A DNA stretch of 64,000 nt from Pseudomonadota bacterium (GTDB lineage: Bacteria > Pseudomonadota > Alphaproteobacteria > Rhizobiales > Hyphomicrobiaceae). Both the position numbers and the translations under genes were made by a program. The notes beneath the pieces were generated by a model. It did no database searches. It saw only the letters and a list, made by a program, of their open reading frames with translations, and was not told the origin of the DNA. Positions 43,493-51,847 of the stretch are shown here, one piece after another. The stretch's first letter is position 1; each line of letters begins with the position of its first letter. The stretch spans positions 1 to 64,000 of the forward strand of contig JAEZRM010000081.1 in assembly GCA_023412805.1 (NCBI GenBank), written 5' to 3'.

Positions 43493-44599
43493 TCAGCTCG
43501 CGGACAGCGCGTAAGGATCGAGCGCGAGCTCTGTAGGCTTGCCGAGTGCGATCCTCGCGAGCTCCGCCCCGCTGAATGGCCCCATTGCCAAGCCGCTGGG
43601 GCCGAGACCATTGCCGATGATCAGGTTGTCGATCCCCGGCGCGCGCCCGAGTTTGGGACGATGATCGTCGGCGAGCGGGCGAAACCCGATACGGACCTCA
43701 TGCAGCGTCCAGCTTGCGAGTCCCGGCGCCACGGCGAGACCTGCATTGAGCACTTCCGCCACGCCTGCCGCCGTCAAACGATAGTCGAAACCGCTGCCCG
43801 CCTCGCGCGATGCGCCGATGACCACGCGCGAATCCTCGAACGCAAGCAAATAGTAGCTGTTGAGCGGTTGCAGGATCGGCCAGTGCGCCGTCTCGGTGCC
43901 CGGCAGTCGCAAGTGGATGATCTGCCCGCGCTGCGGCGCGACGCCGAGCGTCACACCCGCGGGTTCAAGAAACTTAGGCGCCCAGGCTCCCGCGGTCGCA
44001 ATGACGACGTCAGCCTCGATCAGCTCGCCATCGACACGCACGCCGGCCGCGCGCTCACCGCGCATCACGAGTTCCGCCGAGCCGGTCACAATTCGTGCAC
44101 CGCGCTTACCCGCGGCCCGCTGCATGGCGGCGGCAACGCGCCGTCCATCTACACGCGCTCCACCCGATACGAATAGCGCCGGCTGATCCGGCCGCAGAGC
44201 TGGAAAGAGACGCTGCGCATCCGCTGGCGAAAGGCGCTCTATGCTGCCGGCTTCCGGCGCATTGGCAGCGCGCGTCCGTGCGCGTCGCTCCGCTGCATCG
44301 AGATCCGCCGGATCCGGGGGCACATAAAGGCCGCCGACCTTGGCATAACCGAGATCGGTCTCACCATCCTCTGCGAGCATCTCGACGAGTTTCGGATAGT
44401 ACCGCGCCCCATGCGCGAGCAAGGCATAATAAGCCTCGTCCACCGTCGGCGAACCCCAGGGGCACACGATCCCCGCACCAGCCGACGTCGCGCGGCCATC
44501 GTCGGCTCGATCGACGAGCGTGACGTCGCATCCCGAGCACACGAGATTGTAGGCTGCACTCGCACCGAGAATGCCGCCGCCGACAACAATCGCTTTCAT
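43493..44599 (-). CDS. FAD-dependent oxidoreductase (DAO family)
   Basis: A 368-residue flavoprotein of the D-amino-acid oxidase/glycine oxidase fold. The FAD-binding GGGILGASAAYNL is at the N-terminus, VVIATAGAWAPKFL in the middle and IIGNGLGPSGLAMGP at the C-terminus, the order typical of DAO proteins. It probably oxidises an amine or amino acid. It is convergent with the preceding SDR and followed upstream on the same strand by a second SDR gene (gap of 46 bases), so the two may be co-expressed. Confidence 0.88.
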   Translation of the reverse strand: MKAIVVGGGILGASAAYNLVCSGCDVTLVDRADDGRATSAGAGIVCPWGSPTVDEAYYALLAHGARYYPKLVEMLAEDGETDLGYAKVGGLYVPPDPADLDAAERRARTRAANAPEAGSIERLSPADAQRLFPALRPDQPALFVSGGARVDGRRVAAAMQRAAGKRGARIVTGSAELVMRGERAAGVRVDGELIEADVVIATAGAWAPKFLEPAGVTLGVAPQRGQIIHLRLPGTETAHWPILQPLNSYYLLAFEDSRVVIGASREAGSGFDYRLTAAGVAEVLNAGLAVAPGLASWTLHEVRIGFRPLADDHRPKLGRAPGIDNLIIGNGLGPSGLAMGPFSGAELARIALGKPTELALDPYALSAS

Positions 44600-44645
44600 G
44601 AACTTGCTCCTTCTTCACGCGCGCAGCATCGGCGCGTCCTGCTGC

Positions 44646-45431
44646 TCAGATATTGCGCTGTGATCCGCCATCGATCTCGATCGCGGAGCCGTTCATGTAA
44701 GCTGCATGATGCGATGCCATGTACGCGACCAGCCGCGCCACCTCCTCGGGCTTACCGAACCGCGGCACACCGAGCTTCGTCAGCAAGACCTCGGCCGCCT
44801 TCTCGATGGGCACATTCGCCTGCTCGGCCGCCGATCGCAGCGATTGCTGCAAGCGGCCGGTCTCGAACACACCGGGATTGATCGCATTCACACGCACACC
44901 GTCTCGCGTACCGATCGTCGAGAGCGCCTTCGTGAAATGCAGGAAGGCCGCATTCACCGATCCGCCGATCGTGAAATCCGCGCTCGGTTGTCGCGCACCG
45001 ACGCCGACGATATTGACGATCGCGCCACGGCTTTTCTTGAGCGCCGGCCACAGCGCGCGGCTCAATCGCATGGCACCGAAGAACTTGAGGCCGAAGCCGC
45101 TGTCCCAATCCGCGTCCGTCAGCGTGAAGAAATCGCCGCGCTTCGTCGCGCCTGCCGAGTTGACCAGCACATCCACCCCGCCGAGTGCCTCGACAGCAGC
45201 CGCAGCAGCAGCTTCGATCTGTGAGATATCCGTGAGGTCGGCGGTATGGGCCGCGGCGCGCACACCAAAGCGCGTTTGCAGCGATGCTGCATTCGCTTCC
45301 AACGCTCCCTTGTCGCGCGCGACGAGCACGACATTCATGCCCTCGCTGGCCAGCACCTCGGCAACGGCCCAGCCGAGGCCGCGGCTCCCGCCGGTGACAA
45401 CCGCATTCTTACCCTTGAGCCCGAGATCCAT
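44646..45431 (-). CDS. SDR family oxidoreductase
   Basis: A 261-residue short-chain dehydrogenase. TGGSRGLGWAVAEVLA near residue 12 binds the cofactor and the Arg suggests NADP use; VNSAGATKRG follows. The usual catalytic YxxxK is not obvious: FTIGGSVNAAFLHFTKAL lies where it belongs, with Lys kept but Tyr apparently replaced, as in the atypical SDR7-like proteins. Start 45431 is fixed by AAGGAGG. The longer frame to 45491 is not supported. Confidence 0.85.
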   Translation of the reverse strand: MDLGLKGKNAVVTGGSRGLGWAVAEVLASEGMNVVLVARDKGALEANAASLQTRFGVRAAAHTADLTDISQIEAAAAAAVEALGGVDVLVNSAGATKRGDFFTLTDADWDSGFGLKFFGAMRLSRALWPALKKSRGAIVNIVGVGARQPSADFTIGGSVNAAFLHFTKALSTIGTRDGVRVNAINPGVFETGRLQQSLRSAAEQANVPIEKAAEVLLTKLGVPRFGKPEEVARLVAYMASHHAAYMNGSAIEIDGGSQRNI

Positions 45432-45654
45432 CTTTCCTCCTTGAAGGCTTATTGTTCGTTGCCCTCGTACCCGCGCGGCGCGGCCGAACATATCGAAGGC
45501 GGCCGCGCATCATGGCCGCCACACGCCTCGGCATCAAGCACGTGCCGCCACCGCCATTGTCCTTAACCGAGCGCCTGCAATTTGGGCAGCGATGCATCAA
45601 CCGCGGCGCTGCTTGCCCTTGCGCGCGGAGCACCGGGCCTGCGGTTCACCGGAA

Positions 45655-46050
45655 CTATGCGGGATTGTCGATGACGCTGACGTGAGCCGCGACGATGAAC
45701 CAGCCATCGGGAAAGCGGACCCATGTCTGCATCTGCCGGCCGATCTTTCGATCGCCCATCATCTCGCGATGAAACAGCGTCGACGCCGTCGCACAGTCCT
45801 GGCCGTAGGTCGTAATGACCGTGCGATCGATCGTGCGTTCGAGATCGATGCTCGGGCGCGCCTGCCGGAACGCCAGGATCTCGTCGGCACCGTACAGATT
45901 CTCGCCGATGCCATAGCGGATCGTCTGAGGCGCTTTGCGGAAGAGCGCCGTCAGCGTTGCTACGTCGTTCGTCGTCAGCGCCTTCTCGTAGCGCTCGAAG
46001 AGTGCGCTCACCTCGGCAACGACATCGGGCAGATTGACTTCCATGCTCAT
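45655..46050 (-). CDS. hpxZ: Oxalurate catabolism protein HpxZ-like (DUF3225, NTF2 fold)
   Basis: A 131-residue protein with the SnoaL/NTF2-like fold; VNLPDVVAEVSALFERYEKA, RFGIGENLYG-like RYGIGENLYGADEI and AHVSVIDNP match HpxZ proteins. In Klebsiella hpxZ belongs with hpxWXY, the genes for oxalurate use in purine-ring breakdown. Start 46050 or 46044. Directly upstream is the degraded end of the amidase normally encoded beside it, so this gene may be an orphan. Its molecular function is not established. Confidence 0.8.
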   Translation of the reverse strand: MSMEVNLPDVVAEVSALFERYEKALTTNDVATLTALFRKAPQTIRYGIGENLYGADEILAFRQARPSIDLERTIDRTVITTYGQDCATASTLFHREMMGDRKIGRQMQTWVRFPDGWFIVAAHVSVIDNPA

Positions 46051-46054
46051 CGTC

Positions 46055-46180
46055 CTACAGCAGCGGGCGCGGCGCTTTCGCGACTTGCGCCGTCTCCAGA
46101 TGGTGCGCAATGCGCAGTTCGATATCCTCCCGCCATGGCGCTGCGATGATCTGTACGCCAATGGGCAGCGGCTGCAAAGC
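46055..46180 (-). pseudogene. C-terminal remnant of an AtzE/HpxY-type amidase
   Basis: On the minus strand about 42 codons read LQPLPIGVQIIAAPWRED, then IELRIAHHLETAQVAKAPRP and a TAG at 46057-46055. This is the characteristic end of amidase-signature enzymes of the AtzE/HpxY group, including the LPIGVQIIA and PWRED blocks. Upstream of 46180 the homology stops abruptly; the active-site Ser-Ser-Lys region is absent. The stop lies five bases before the hpxZ start, as in an intact operon, so the rest of the amidase was deleted. Confidence 0.75.
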
Positions 46181-46187
46181 ATGCAGG

Positions 46188-46211
46188 CTTGCATACAAAA
46201 TAGCATACAAG
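46188..46211. promoter_or_regulatory. GCATACAA direct repeat, GntR-type operator candidate
   Basis: GCATACAA occurs at 46191-46198 and 46203-46210, exactly twelve bases apart, inside CTTG...CAAG, so the site is also an imperfect palindrome. The TTGTATGC form on the other strand resembles half-sites of FadR-subfamily GntR regulators. It lies at the break point of the amidase remnant and may be the displaced promoter of the lost genes or now serve hpxZ. Confidence 0.4.
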
Positions 46212-46380
46212 CGTCTGAACATTAGCCCGCGCGAAGCTATGCAAGTCTACGTCCCGTGCGCTCGGAGGAGCAGCACCAGTCCGCGTCTGAAGGCGTGTCC
46301 AAAGCGCGTGCAGGGCGTGCGCAAAGACCGCCAGAGTACGTCCCCACTCGCACCTTCAAGTCGTCCGCGCAATCTGCTTC

Positions 46381-47013
46381 TCAGCGGATGTCGTCGACAG
46401 CTACCGCGCGAATGGACCGCTCGGCGAAGGCACGGCGCGCCGCATCGATCGATCCGTCGAGATCGATGCCGCGGGTTGCCTCCTCGATCACGACCATATC
46501 GAAGCCGCGCTGATGCCCGTCCTCTACCGAGAAGCGCACGCAGAAATCAAGCGCGAGGCCGACCACGAAGACGCGCCTCAACTCGCGCTCCCGCAGATAG
46601 CCCGCGAGGCCCGTCGGGGTCTTGCGGTCATTCTCGAAGAATGCCGAATAGGAATCGATGGCATGCCGATAGCCCTTGCGGATGATCAGCTCCGCACGCG
46701 GGATGTTCAATCCGGCATGGAACTCGGCACCGCTGCTCCCTTGCACACAATGATCGGGCCACAGAACCTGCGGACCATACGGAAGCGTGACGATCTCGAA
46801 GGGCTTCCGACCAGGATGAACCGAGGCAAACGAGCTGTGCCCGGCGGGATGCCAATCCTGCGTCAATACGACGTGCTGGAACTTCGCCGCGAGACGATTG
46901 ACCAGCGGCACGATCTCGTCGCCCGCCGGCACGGCGAGGCTGCCGCCCGGACAGAAGTCATTCTGGATGTCGACGACAAGCAGGACGTCGTCGTCGCGAA
47001 TGCTCAGCGTCAT
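46381..47013 (-). CDS. pncA: Nicotinamidase (isochorismatase-like)
   Basis: A 210-residue cysteine hydrolase that converts nicotinamide to nicotinate in the NAD salvage route. The catalytic triad is Asp15 (VVDIQNDF), Lys113 (IIRKGY) and Cys158 (ALDFCVRFS). The metal site is TQDWHPAGHSSF with Asp53, His55 and His59. Start 47013 follows AAGGAT. The open frame extends much further upstream but not with coding character. It is divergent from the peptide importer operon. Confidence 0.92.
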   Translation of the reverse strand: MTLSIRDDDVLLVVDIQNDFCPGGSLAVPAGDEIVPLVNRLAAKFQHVVLTQDWHPAGHSSFASVHPGRKPFEIVTLPYGPQVLWPDHCVQGSSGAEFHAGLNIPRAELIIRKGYRHAIDSYSAFFENDRKTPTGLAGYLRERELRRVFVVGLALDFCVRFSVEDGHQRGFDMVVIEEATRGIDLDGSIDAARRAFAERSIRAVAVDDIR

Positions 47014-47221
47014 TGTGAATGATCCTTCTTGTTCAGTGCGTCCCGCCAATGCCTGCACAATCATCCAGCATGATGCCCGGACTTGCCGCCTTGACCTTAG
47101 GCGATGGTGCAGTGCGAAATGATGATTAGGCAGGCACGAAGTTCTCGGGCTATCGTTCACGTACACGCTGTTGTCCGCACGCCTAGCTTGCCACGATTTT
47201 CGGTCAAGGGGAGTTCCAACG

Positions 47222-48820
47222 ATGGACCGCAGAAGTTTTCTCAAATCTTCACTGAGCGTTGGCGCGTTTGCCGCATCGGGCGGCGTCGCAGCGCCGGCTA
47301 TTGCGCAGGGCGCCGCAAAAACTCTCAAATTCGTGCCGCAAGCCAATCTCGCGAATTTCGATCCCATCTGGGGCACGCAGTACGTCGTGCGCAATGCCTC
47401 GATGCTCGTGTGGGATACGCTTTACGGCGTCGATGACAAGCTCGAGGCGCAGCCCCAGATGGTCGAGGGCGACGAAGTTTCGAGCGACGGTCTCACATGG
47501 ACATTCAAGCTCCGCTCGGGCCTCAAGTTCCACACGGGCGAGCCCGTGCTTGCCAAGGACGTGGTCGCCTCGCTCGCGCGCTGGTGCGTCCGCGACCCTA
47601 TGGGCCTCATGATCAAGGCCATCCAGAAGGAGTTGACTGCGGTCGACGACAAGACCGTGAAGTGGGTGCTCTCCAAGCCCTTCCCGAAGATGCGTTTCGC
47701 GCTCGGCAAGAACAACACGCCGATCGCCTTCATCATGCCCGAGCGTATCGCGCAGACCGATCCCTTCAAGCAGATCACCGAGTACGTCGGCAGCGGTCCG
47801 ATGAAGTTCGCCCAGAAGGAGTGGGTACCGGGCGCGAAAGCCGTCTTCGAGAAGTTCACCGATTACGCGCCGCGCTCGGAGCCGGCGAGCTGGCTTGCCG
47901 GCGGCAAAGTCATTGCCATCGATCGCCTCGAGTGGGTGATCATGCCCGATCCGGCGACGGCGTCGGCTGCCCTCCAGAGCGGTGAGGTGGATTGGTGGGA
48001 AACGCCCATCCCCGATCTCGTTCCCGTGCTGAAGCGCAACCGCAACATCAGGGTCGACATCGCCGATCCGCTCGGCAATGTCGGATCCTTCCGCCTCAAT
48101 CACATGCACCCGCCCTTCGATAATCTGAAGGTGCGCAAGGCCGTGCAGATGGCGCTCAACCAGGAAGACTACATGCGTGCCGTCGTCGGTAGCGACGACA
48201 GCCTTTGGCAAATGCTGCCGAGCTTCTTCACGCCCGGCACGCCCTTCTACACGGAAGAGGGCGGCGATATCCTCAAAGGCCCGCGCAACATCGATGGCGC
48301 CAAGAAGCTGCTCGCGGAAGCGGGCTACTCGGGCCAGCCCGTGACCTGCATCGTGGCGCAGGATCAGGCGCCGCTCAAAGCCATGGGTGAAGTTACCGCA
48401 GACCTGCTGAAGAAGATCGGCATGACCGTGGACTTCGTCGCGACGGACTGGGGAACGGTCGGCCAGCGCCGCGCCTCCAAGTCGCCCCCGGGACAAGGCG
48501 GCTGGGGCATGTTCCACACGTGGCACGCCGGCGCCGACTGCGCGACGCCCGCGGCCTACAACGCCCTCCGCGGCACCGGCGATAATGCGTGGTTCGGCTG
48601 GCCCAACAGCCCCAACACCGAAAAGGAGATCGAGGCTTGGTTCGAAGCGAGGAATGCCGATGAAGAGAAGGCCGCCATGGGCCGCATCAACAAGGCGGCC
48701 ATGGACGACGTCGTCTACATCCCCACCGGCTTCTACAAAGGCTTCCAGGCCTGGCGCAGCAACATCAGCGGCGTCGTTGGTGGTCCGCTGCCGTTCTTTT
48801 GGAACGTGAAGAAGGGCTAG
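47222..48820 (+). CDS. Peptide-type ABC transporter substrate-binding protein (family 5)
   Basis: A 532-residue periplasmic receptor of the DppA/OppA family. MDRRSFLKSSLSVGAFAASG is a twin-arginine signal and the mature part starts near AQGAAKTLKFVPQANLANFD. GLTWTFKLRSGLKFHTGEP is the family block. AAGGGGAG precedes the ATG. Its stop TAG is formed by the first bases of a palindromic repeat (48817-48892), so the element inserted at the gene's very end. With a carbamoylase in the operon the ligand may be a carbamoyl amino acid or hydantoin-related compound rather than a peptide. Confidence 0.92.
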   Translation: MDRRSFLKSSLSVGAFAASGGVAAPAIAQGAAKTLKFVPQANLANFDPIWGTQYVVRNASMLVWDTLYGVDDKLEAQPQMVEGDEVSSDGLTWTFKLRSGLKFHTGEPVLAKDVVASLARWCVRDPMGLMIKAIQKELTAVDDKTVKWVLSKPFPKMRFALGKNNTPIAFIMPERIAQTDPFKQITEYVGSGPMKFAQKEWVPGAKAVFEKFTDYAPRSEPASWLAGGKVIAIDRLEWVIMPDPATASAALQSGEVDWWETPIPDLVPVLKRNRNIRVDIADPLGNVGSFRLNHMHPPFDNLKVRKAVQMALNQEDYMRAVVGSDDSLWQMLPSFFTPGTPFYTEEGGDILKGPRNIDGAKKLLAEAGYSGQPVTCIVAQDQAPLKAMGEVTADLLKKIGMTVDFVATDWGTVGQRRASKSPPGQGGWGMFHTWHAGADCATPAAYNALRGTGDNAWFGWPNSPNTEKEIEAWFEARNADEEKAAMGRINKAAMDDVVYIPTGFYKGFQAWRSNISGVVGGPLPFFWNVKKG

Positions 48821-48892
48821 TGTGATGATCGAGAAATTCGCCACCTCTCGCGCCACAGGATCGAGCGAATTTCTCGATCTGAATCACACTAG
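48817..48892. repeat. CTAGTGT palindromic element 1
   Basis: The arms CTAGTGTGAT...CGAGAAATTCGC and GCGAATTTCTCG...ATCACACTAG pair over about 24 bases with a small mismatch, around a 23-base centre. The 76-bp unit supplies the stop codon of the preceding gene. Its ends (CTAGTGT/ACACTAG) are the same as in the neighbouring element 2. Confidence 0.8.
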
Positions 48893-48905
48893 AAGAACCA
48901 AATTT

Positions 48906-48983
48906 CTAGTGTCCCAACTGATTCCGAAGTTCGCTCGGGGCGCTAGCATCGAGGTTTGGCGAACTTCGGAATCGGGACACTAG
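48906..48983. repeat. CTAGTGT palindromic element 2
   Basis: The arms CTAGTGTCCC...GATTCCGAAGTTCGC and GCGAACTTCGGAATC...GGGACACTAG pair almost perfectly around a 24-base centre. The 78-bp unit is related to element 1 in size, ends and inner TTCGC/GCGAA but differs in arm sequence. Together the two fill the gap between the receptor and permease genes and could form strong transcript hairpins there. Confidence 0.8.
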
Positions 48984-48995
48984 ATTGGCCGAACC

Positions 48996-49937
48996 ATGCT
49001 CGGCTTCATCTTAAGGCGCATCATCTCGACGATCCCCGTCATGGGGATCGTCGCCCTGTTCGTCTTCAGCCTGCTCTACATTGCGCCGGGCGATCCTGCC
49101 GTCGTCATTGCCGGTGATCAGGCGACCCCGCAGGACGTCGAACGCATTCGCATTGCGCTCGGCCTCGACCGGCCTTTCCTCGAACGCTTCGGCGATTGGT
49201 CCTGGCGCATTCTGCACGGCGATCTCGGCACGTCGATGTTCACCGGAATGCCGGTGACGCAGCTCATCGGGCAACGCCTGGAGCCGACGCTCTCGCTGAT
49301 GGTGATCACGCTCATACTGTCGATCGTCATCGCGGTGCCGATGGGCGTCGTCGCAGCTTGGAAGGCTGGTAGCTGGATCGATCGCAGCCTCATGGGCTTC
49401 GCCGTATTCGGCTTCTCGGTGCCCGTATTCGTCGTCGGCTACGTGCTGGCCTATGTCTTCGCGCTCGAACTTGAGCTGTTGCCCGTCCAGGGCTACACGC
49501 CCTTGTCCGAAGGTCTCTGGCCCTGGTTCGAAAACCTCATCCTGCCGTCGATCGCGCTAGGGTGCGTCTATATCGCGCTCATTGCACGCATCACGCGCGC
49601 GTCCATGCTCGAGGTGCTGCAGCAGGACTACATCCGCACCGCAAAGGCCAAGGGCCTCGGGCAAAGCCCCATACTCTTCCTTCATGCGCTCAAGAACGCC
49701 GCCGTCCCCATCGTGACGGTGATCGGCATCGGCATGGCACTCCTCATCGGCGGCGCCGTCGTTACGGAGAGCGTCTTCGCCATTCCCGGGCTCGGCCGCC
49801 TGACGATCGATGCCATCCTGCGGCGCGACTATCCCGTCATTCAGGGCATCGTGCTGCTCTTCAGCTTTGTCTACGTGCTCGTCAACCTGATCGTTGATCT
49901 GCTCTACACGATGCTCGATCCGAGGATCCGCTATTGA
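48996..49937 (+). CDS. Peptide-type ABC transporter permease (DppB type)
   Basis: A 313-residue inner-membrane permease with six helices. The N-terminus MLGFILRRIISTIPVMGIVA and the segment YIAPGDPAVVIAGDQAT, with a periplasmic domain following, are typical of DppB. The EAA motif is in TRASMLEVLQQDYIRTAKAKG. The gene starts 12 bases after palindromic element 2 and overlaps the next permease gene. Confidence 0.93.
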   Translation: MLGFILRRIISTIPVMGIVALFVFSLLYIAPGDPAVVIAGDQATPQDVERIRIALGLDRPFLERFGDWSWRILHGDLGTSMFTGMPVTQLIGQRLEPTLSLMVITLILSIVIAVPMGVVAAWKAGSWIDRSLMGFAVFGFSVPVFVVGYVLAYVFALELELLPVQGYTPLSEGLWPWFENLILPSIALGCVYIALIARITRASMLEVLQQDYIRTAKAKGLGQSPILFLHALKNAAVPIVTVIGIGMALLIGGAVVTESVFAIPGLGRLTIDAILRRDYPVIQGIVLLFSFVYVLVNLIVDLLYTMLDPRIRY

Positions 49938-50854
49938 CCGCCACAGCCTCCTCTCCGGCTGAAGCCCCCGTGCTCGTTGGCGAGCCGGAGCTTCCTGACA
50001 TCCTGCCGCCGGTCAAGCAGCGCCACGGCATCCGCGGCTTTGCCTATCGTCACCCCGCGATCGCCATCGGCGGCTTCATGCTGATGCTGCTCATTCTCAT
50101 GGCGATCTTCGCGCCATTCCTCGGGACGACCGACCCTTCGGCGCTCGCGCCATCCAAGCGCACGCGATCACCGTCCGCGGAGTTCTGGTTCGGCTCCGAC
50201 ATGATGGGCCGCGACATCTACTCGCGCGTGATCTACGGCGCTCGCGTATCGCTGATCGTCGGCTTTTCGGTCGCGATCATTGCCTCGATCGCCGGCCTCA
50301 TTGTCGGTCTCATATCTGGCTTCGTAAGATGGGCCGACAGCATCATCATGCGCGTCATGGATGGCATGATGTCGATCCCGCCCATCCTTCTCGCCGTCGC
50401 TCTCATGGCGCTCACCCGCGGCAGCGTACCGAATGTCATCGCGGCTATTGCCATCGCCGAGTTTCCCCGCGTCGCGCGCCTCGTGCGCGGTGTCGTGCTG
50501 TCGCTGCGCGAGCAGCCCTACGTGGAAGCAGCCGTGGCCTCGGGCACGCGCACCCCCATGATCATCATCCGCCACATCCTGCCGAACACGATCGCACCGC
50601 TCACCGTGCAGGCGACGTACATCTGCGCGAGCGCCATGATCACGGAATCCATTCTCTCGTTCATCGGCGCCGGCACGCCGCCGATCATTCCCTCCTGGGG
50701 TAACATCATGGCCGACGGCCGGGCGCTCTGGCAGGTGAAGCCCTTCATCGTGTTCTTCCCGGCGATCTTCCTCTCGCTCACCGTGCTCGCGGTCAATCTT
50801 CTGGGTGACGGCATGCGCGACGCCGTCGATCCGCGCATGGCGAAGAGGCTCTAA
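49934..50854 (+). CDS. Peptide-type ABC transporter permease (DppC type)
   Basis: A 306-residue permease. The start codon is TTG at 49934, overlapping the TGA of the dppB-like gene; a cytoplasmic Pro-rich extension of about 30 residues precedes the first helix AIAIGGFMLMLLILMAIFAPF. FWFGSDMMGRDIYSRVIYGAR is the DppC block and YVEAAVASGTRTPMIIIRHI the EAA motif. The ATPase gene follows four bases after the stop. Confidence 0.93.
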   Translation: MTATASSPAEAPVLVGEPELPDILPPVKQRHGIRGFAYRHPAIAIGGFMLMLLILMAIFAPFLGTTDPSALAPSKRTRSPSAEFWFGSDMMGRDIYSRVIYGARVSLIVGFSVAIIASIAGLIVGLISGFVRWADSIIMRVMDGMMSIPPILLAVALMALTRGSVPNVIAAIAIAEFPRVARLVRGVVLSLREQPYVEAAVASGTRTPMIIIRHILPNTIAPLTVQATYICASAMITESILSFIGAGTPPIIPSWGNIMADGRALWQVKPFIVFFPAIFLSLTVLAVNLLGDGMRDAVDPRMAKRL

Positions 50855-50858
50855 TACA

Positions 50859-51847
50859 ATGGCGCTTCTCGAAGTCGAAAAGCTGCAGACGCATTTCCGC
50901 ACCGAGCATGGCGTCAGCCGTGCGGTGAACGGCGTCTCCTTTCATCTCGACGCGGGCGAAACGCTGGCCATCGTCGGCGAGAGCGGCTGCGGCAAGTCCG
51001 TCACGGCCATGTCGATTCTGCGGCTCATTCCGTCGCCGCCAGGCAAATCGGCCGGCAGCATCCGCTTTCAAGGACGCGATCTGCTCGAACTGCCTGAGCC
51101 CGAGATGCGCAAGATCCGCGGCAATGACATCTCTATGATCTTCCAGGAGCCGATGACCTCGCTCAATCCTGTGCTCACGATCGGCCGGCAGATCACCGAA
51201 ACGCTCGTCCTGCACCAGAAGCTCGACAAGACCGCCGCAACCGCGCGCGCCATCGAAATGCTGCGCCTCGCCAACATCCCCGAACCCGAGCGTCGCGTCA
51301 CGCAGTACCCGCACGAGCTTTCCGGCGGCATGCGCCAGCGTGTGATGATCGCCATGGCGCTCGCTTGCGATCCCAAGCTTCTCATAGCCGATGAGCCGAC
51401 CACGGCACTCGACGTAACGGTGCAGGCGCAGATCCTCGATCTCATGCGCCAGCTCAAGGAGAAGACCGGGACAGCAATCATCCTCATTACGCACGATCTC
51501 GGCGTGGTCGCGGAGATGGCAGAGCGCGTCATCGTCATGTACGCGGGCAAGGTCGTCGAACAAGCGAGTGTCGAGGATCTCTTTGCCCGCCCACAGCACC
51601 CTTATACACGCGCCCTCCTCGGCTCCATGCCCCGCCTTGCCGATGGCAGCGGCGAGCACAAGCGCCTCGCCGAAATTCCAGGTGTCGTGCCGCGCTCACG
51701 CGCAAGATCGATGGCTGCATCTTCGCGCCGCGCTGCGCCCAGGCCGCCGAGCATTGCCGCGCGCACTATCCGCCTCTCGAAGAGAAGAGCGAGAAGCATT
51801 GGGCAGCGTGCTGGCAAGCACCGCGCGTGAAGGAGCACGCGGCATGA
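50859..51847 (+). pseudogene. Peptide-type ABC transporter ATPase (DppD type) with 1-bp frameshift near the C-terminus
   Basis: The first 280 codons encode a complete nucleotide-binding domain: Walker A GESGCGKSVT, signature LSGGMRQRVMIAMALA, Walker B LLIADEPTTALDV, switch HDLGVVAEM. At 51693-51698 the frame breaks: the sequence reads PGVVPRSRARS and ends at 51830, whereas the +1 frame continues KIDGCIFAPRCAQAAEHCRA, the cysteine-containing C-terminal oligopeptide-transporter domain, to a TGA at 51845-51847 that overlaps the next ATG. One missing C in CGC(C)TCACG explains it. The gene may be a recent mutant, a sequencing error, or still partly active because the ATPase domain is whole. Confidence 0.85.

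Noticed and set aside
48817..48983. CRISPR-like array
   Set aside because: Only two palindromic units with different arms and no spacer regularity; they are inverted-repeat elements.
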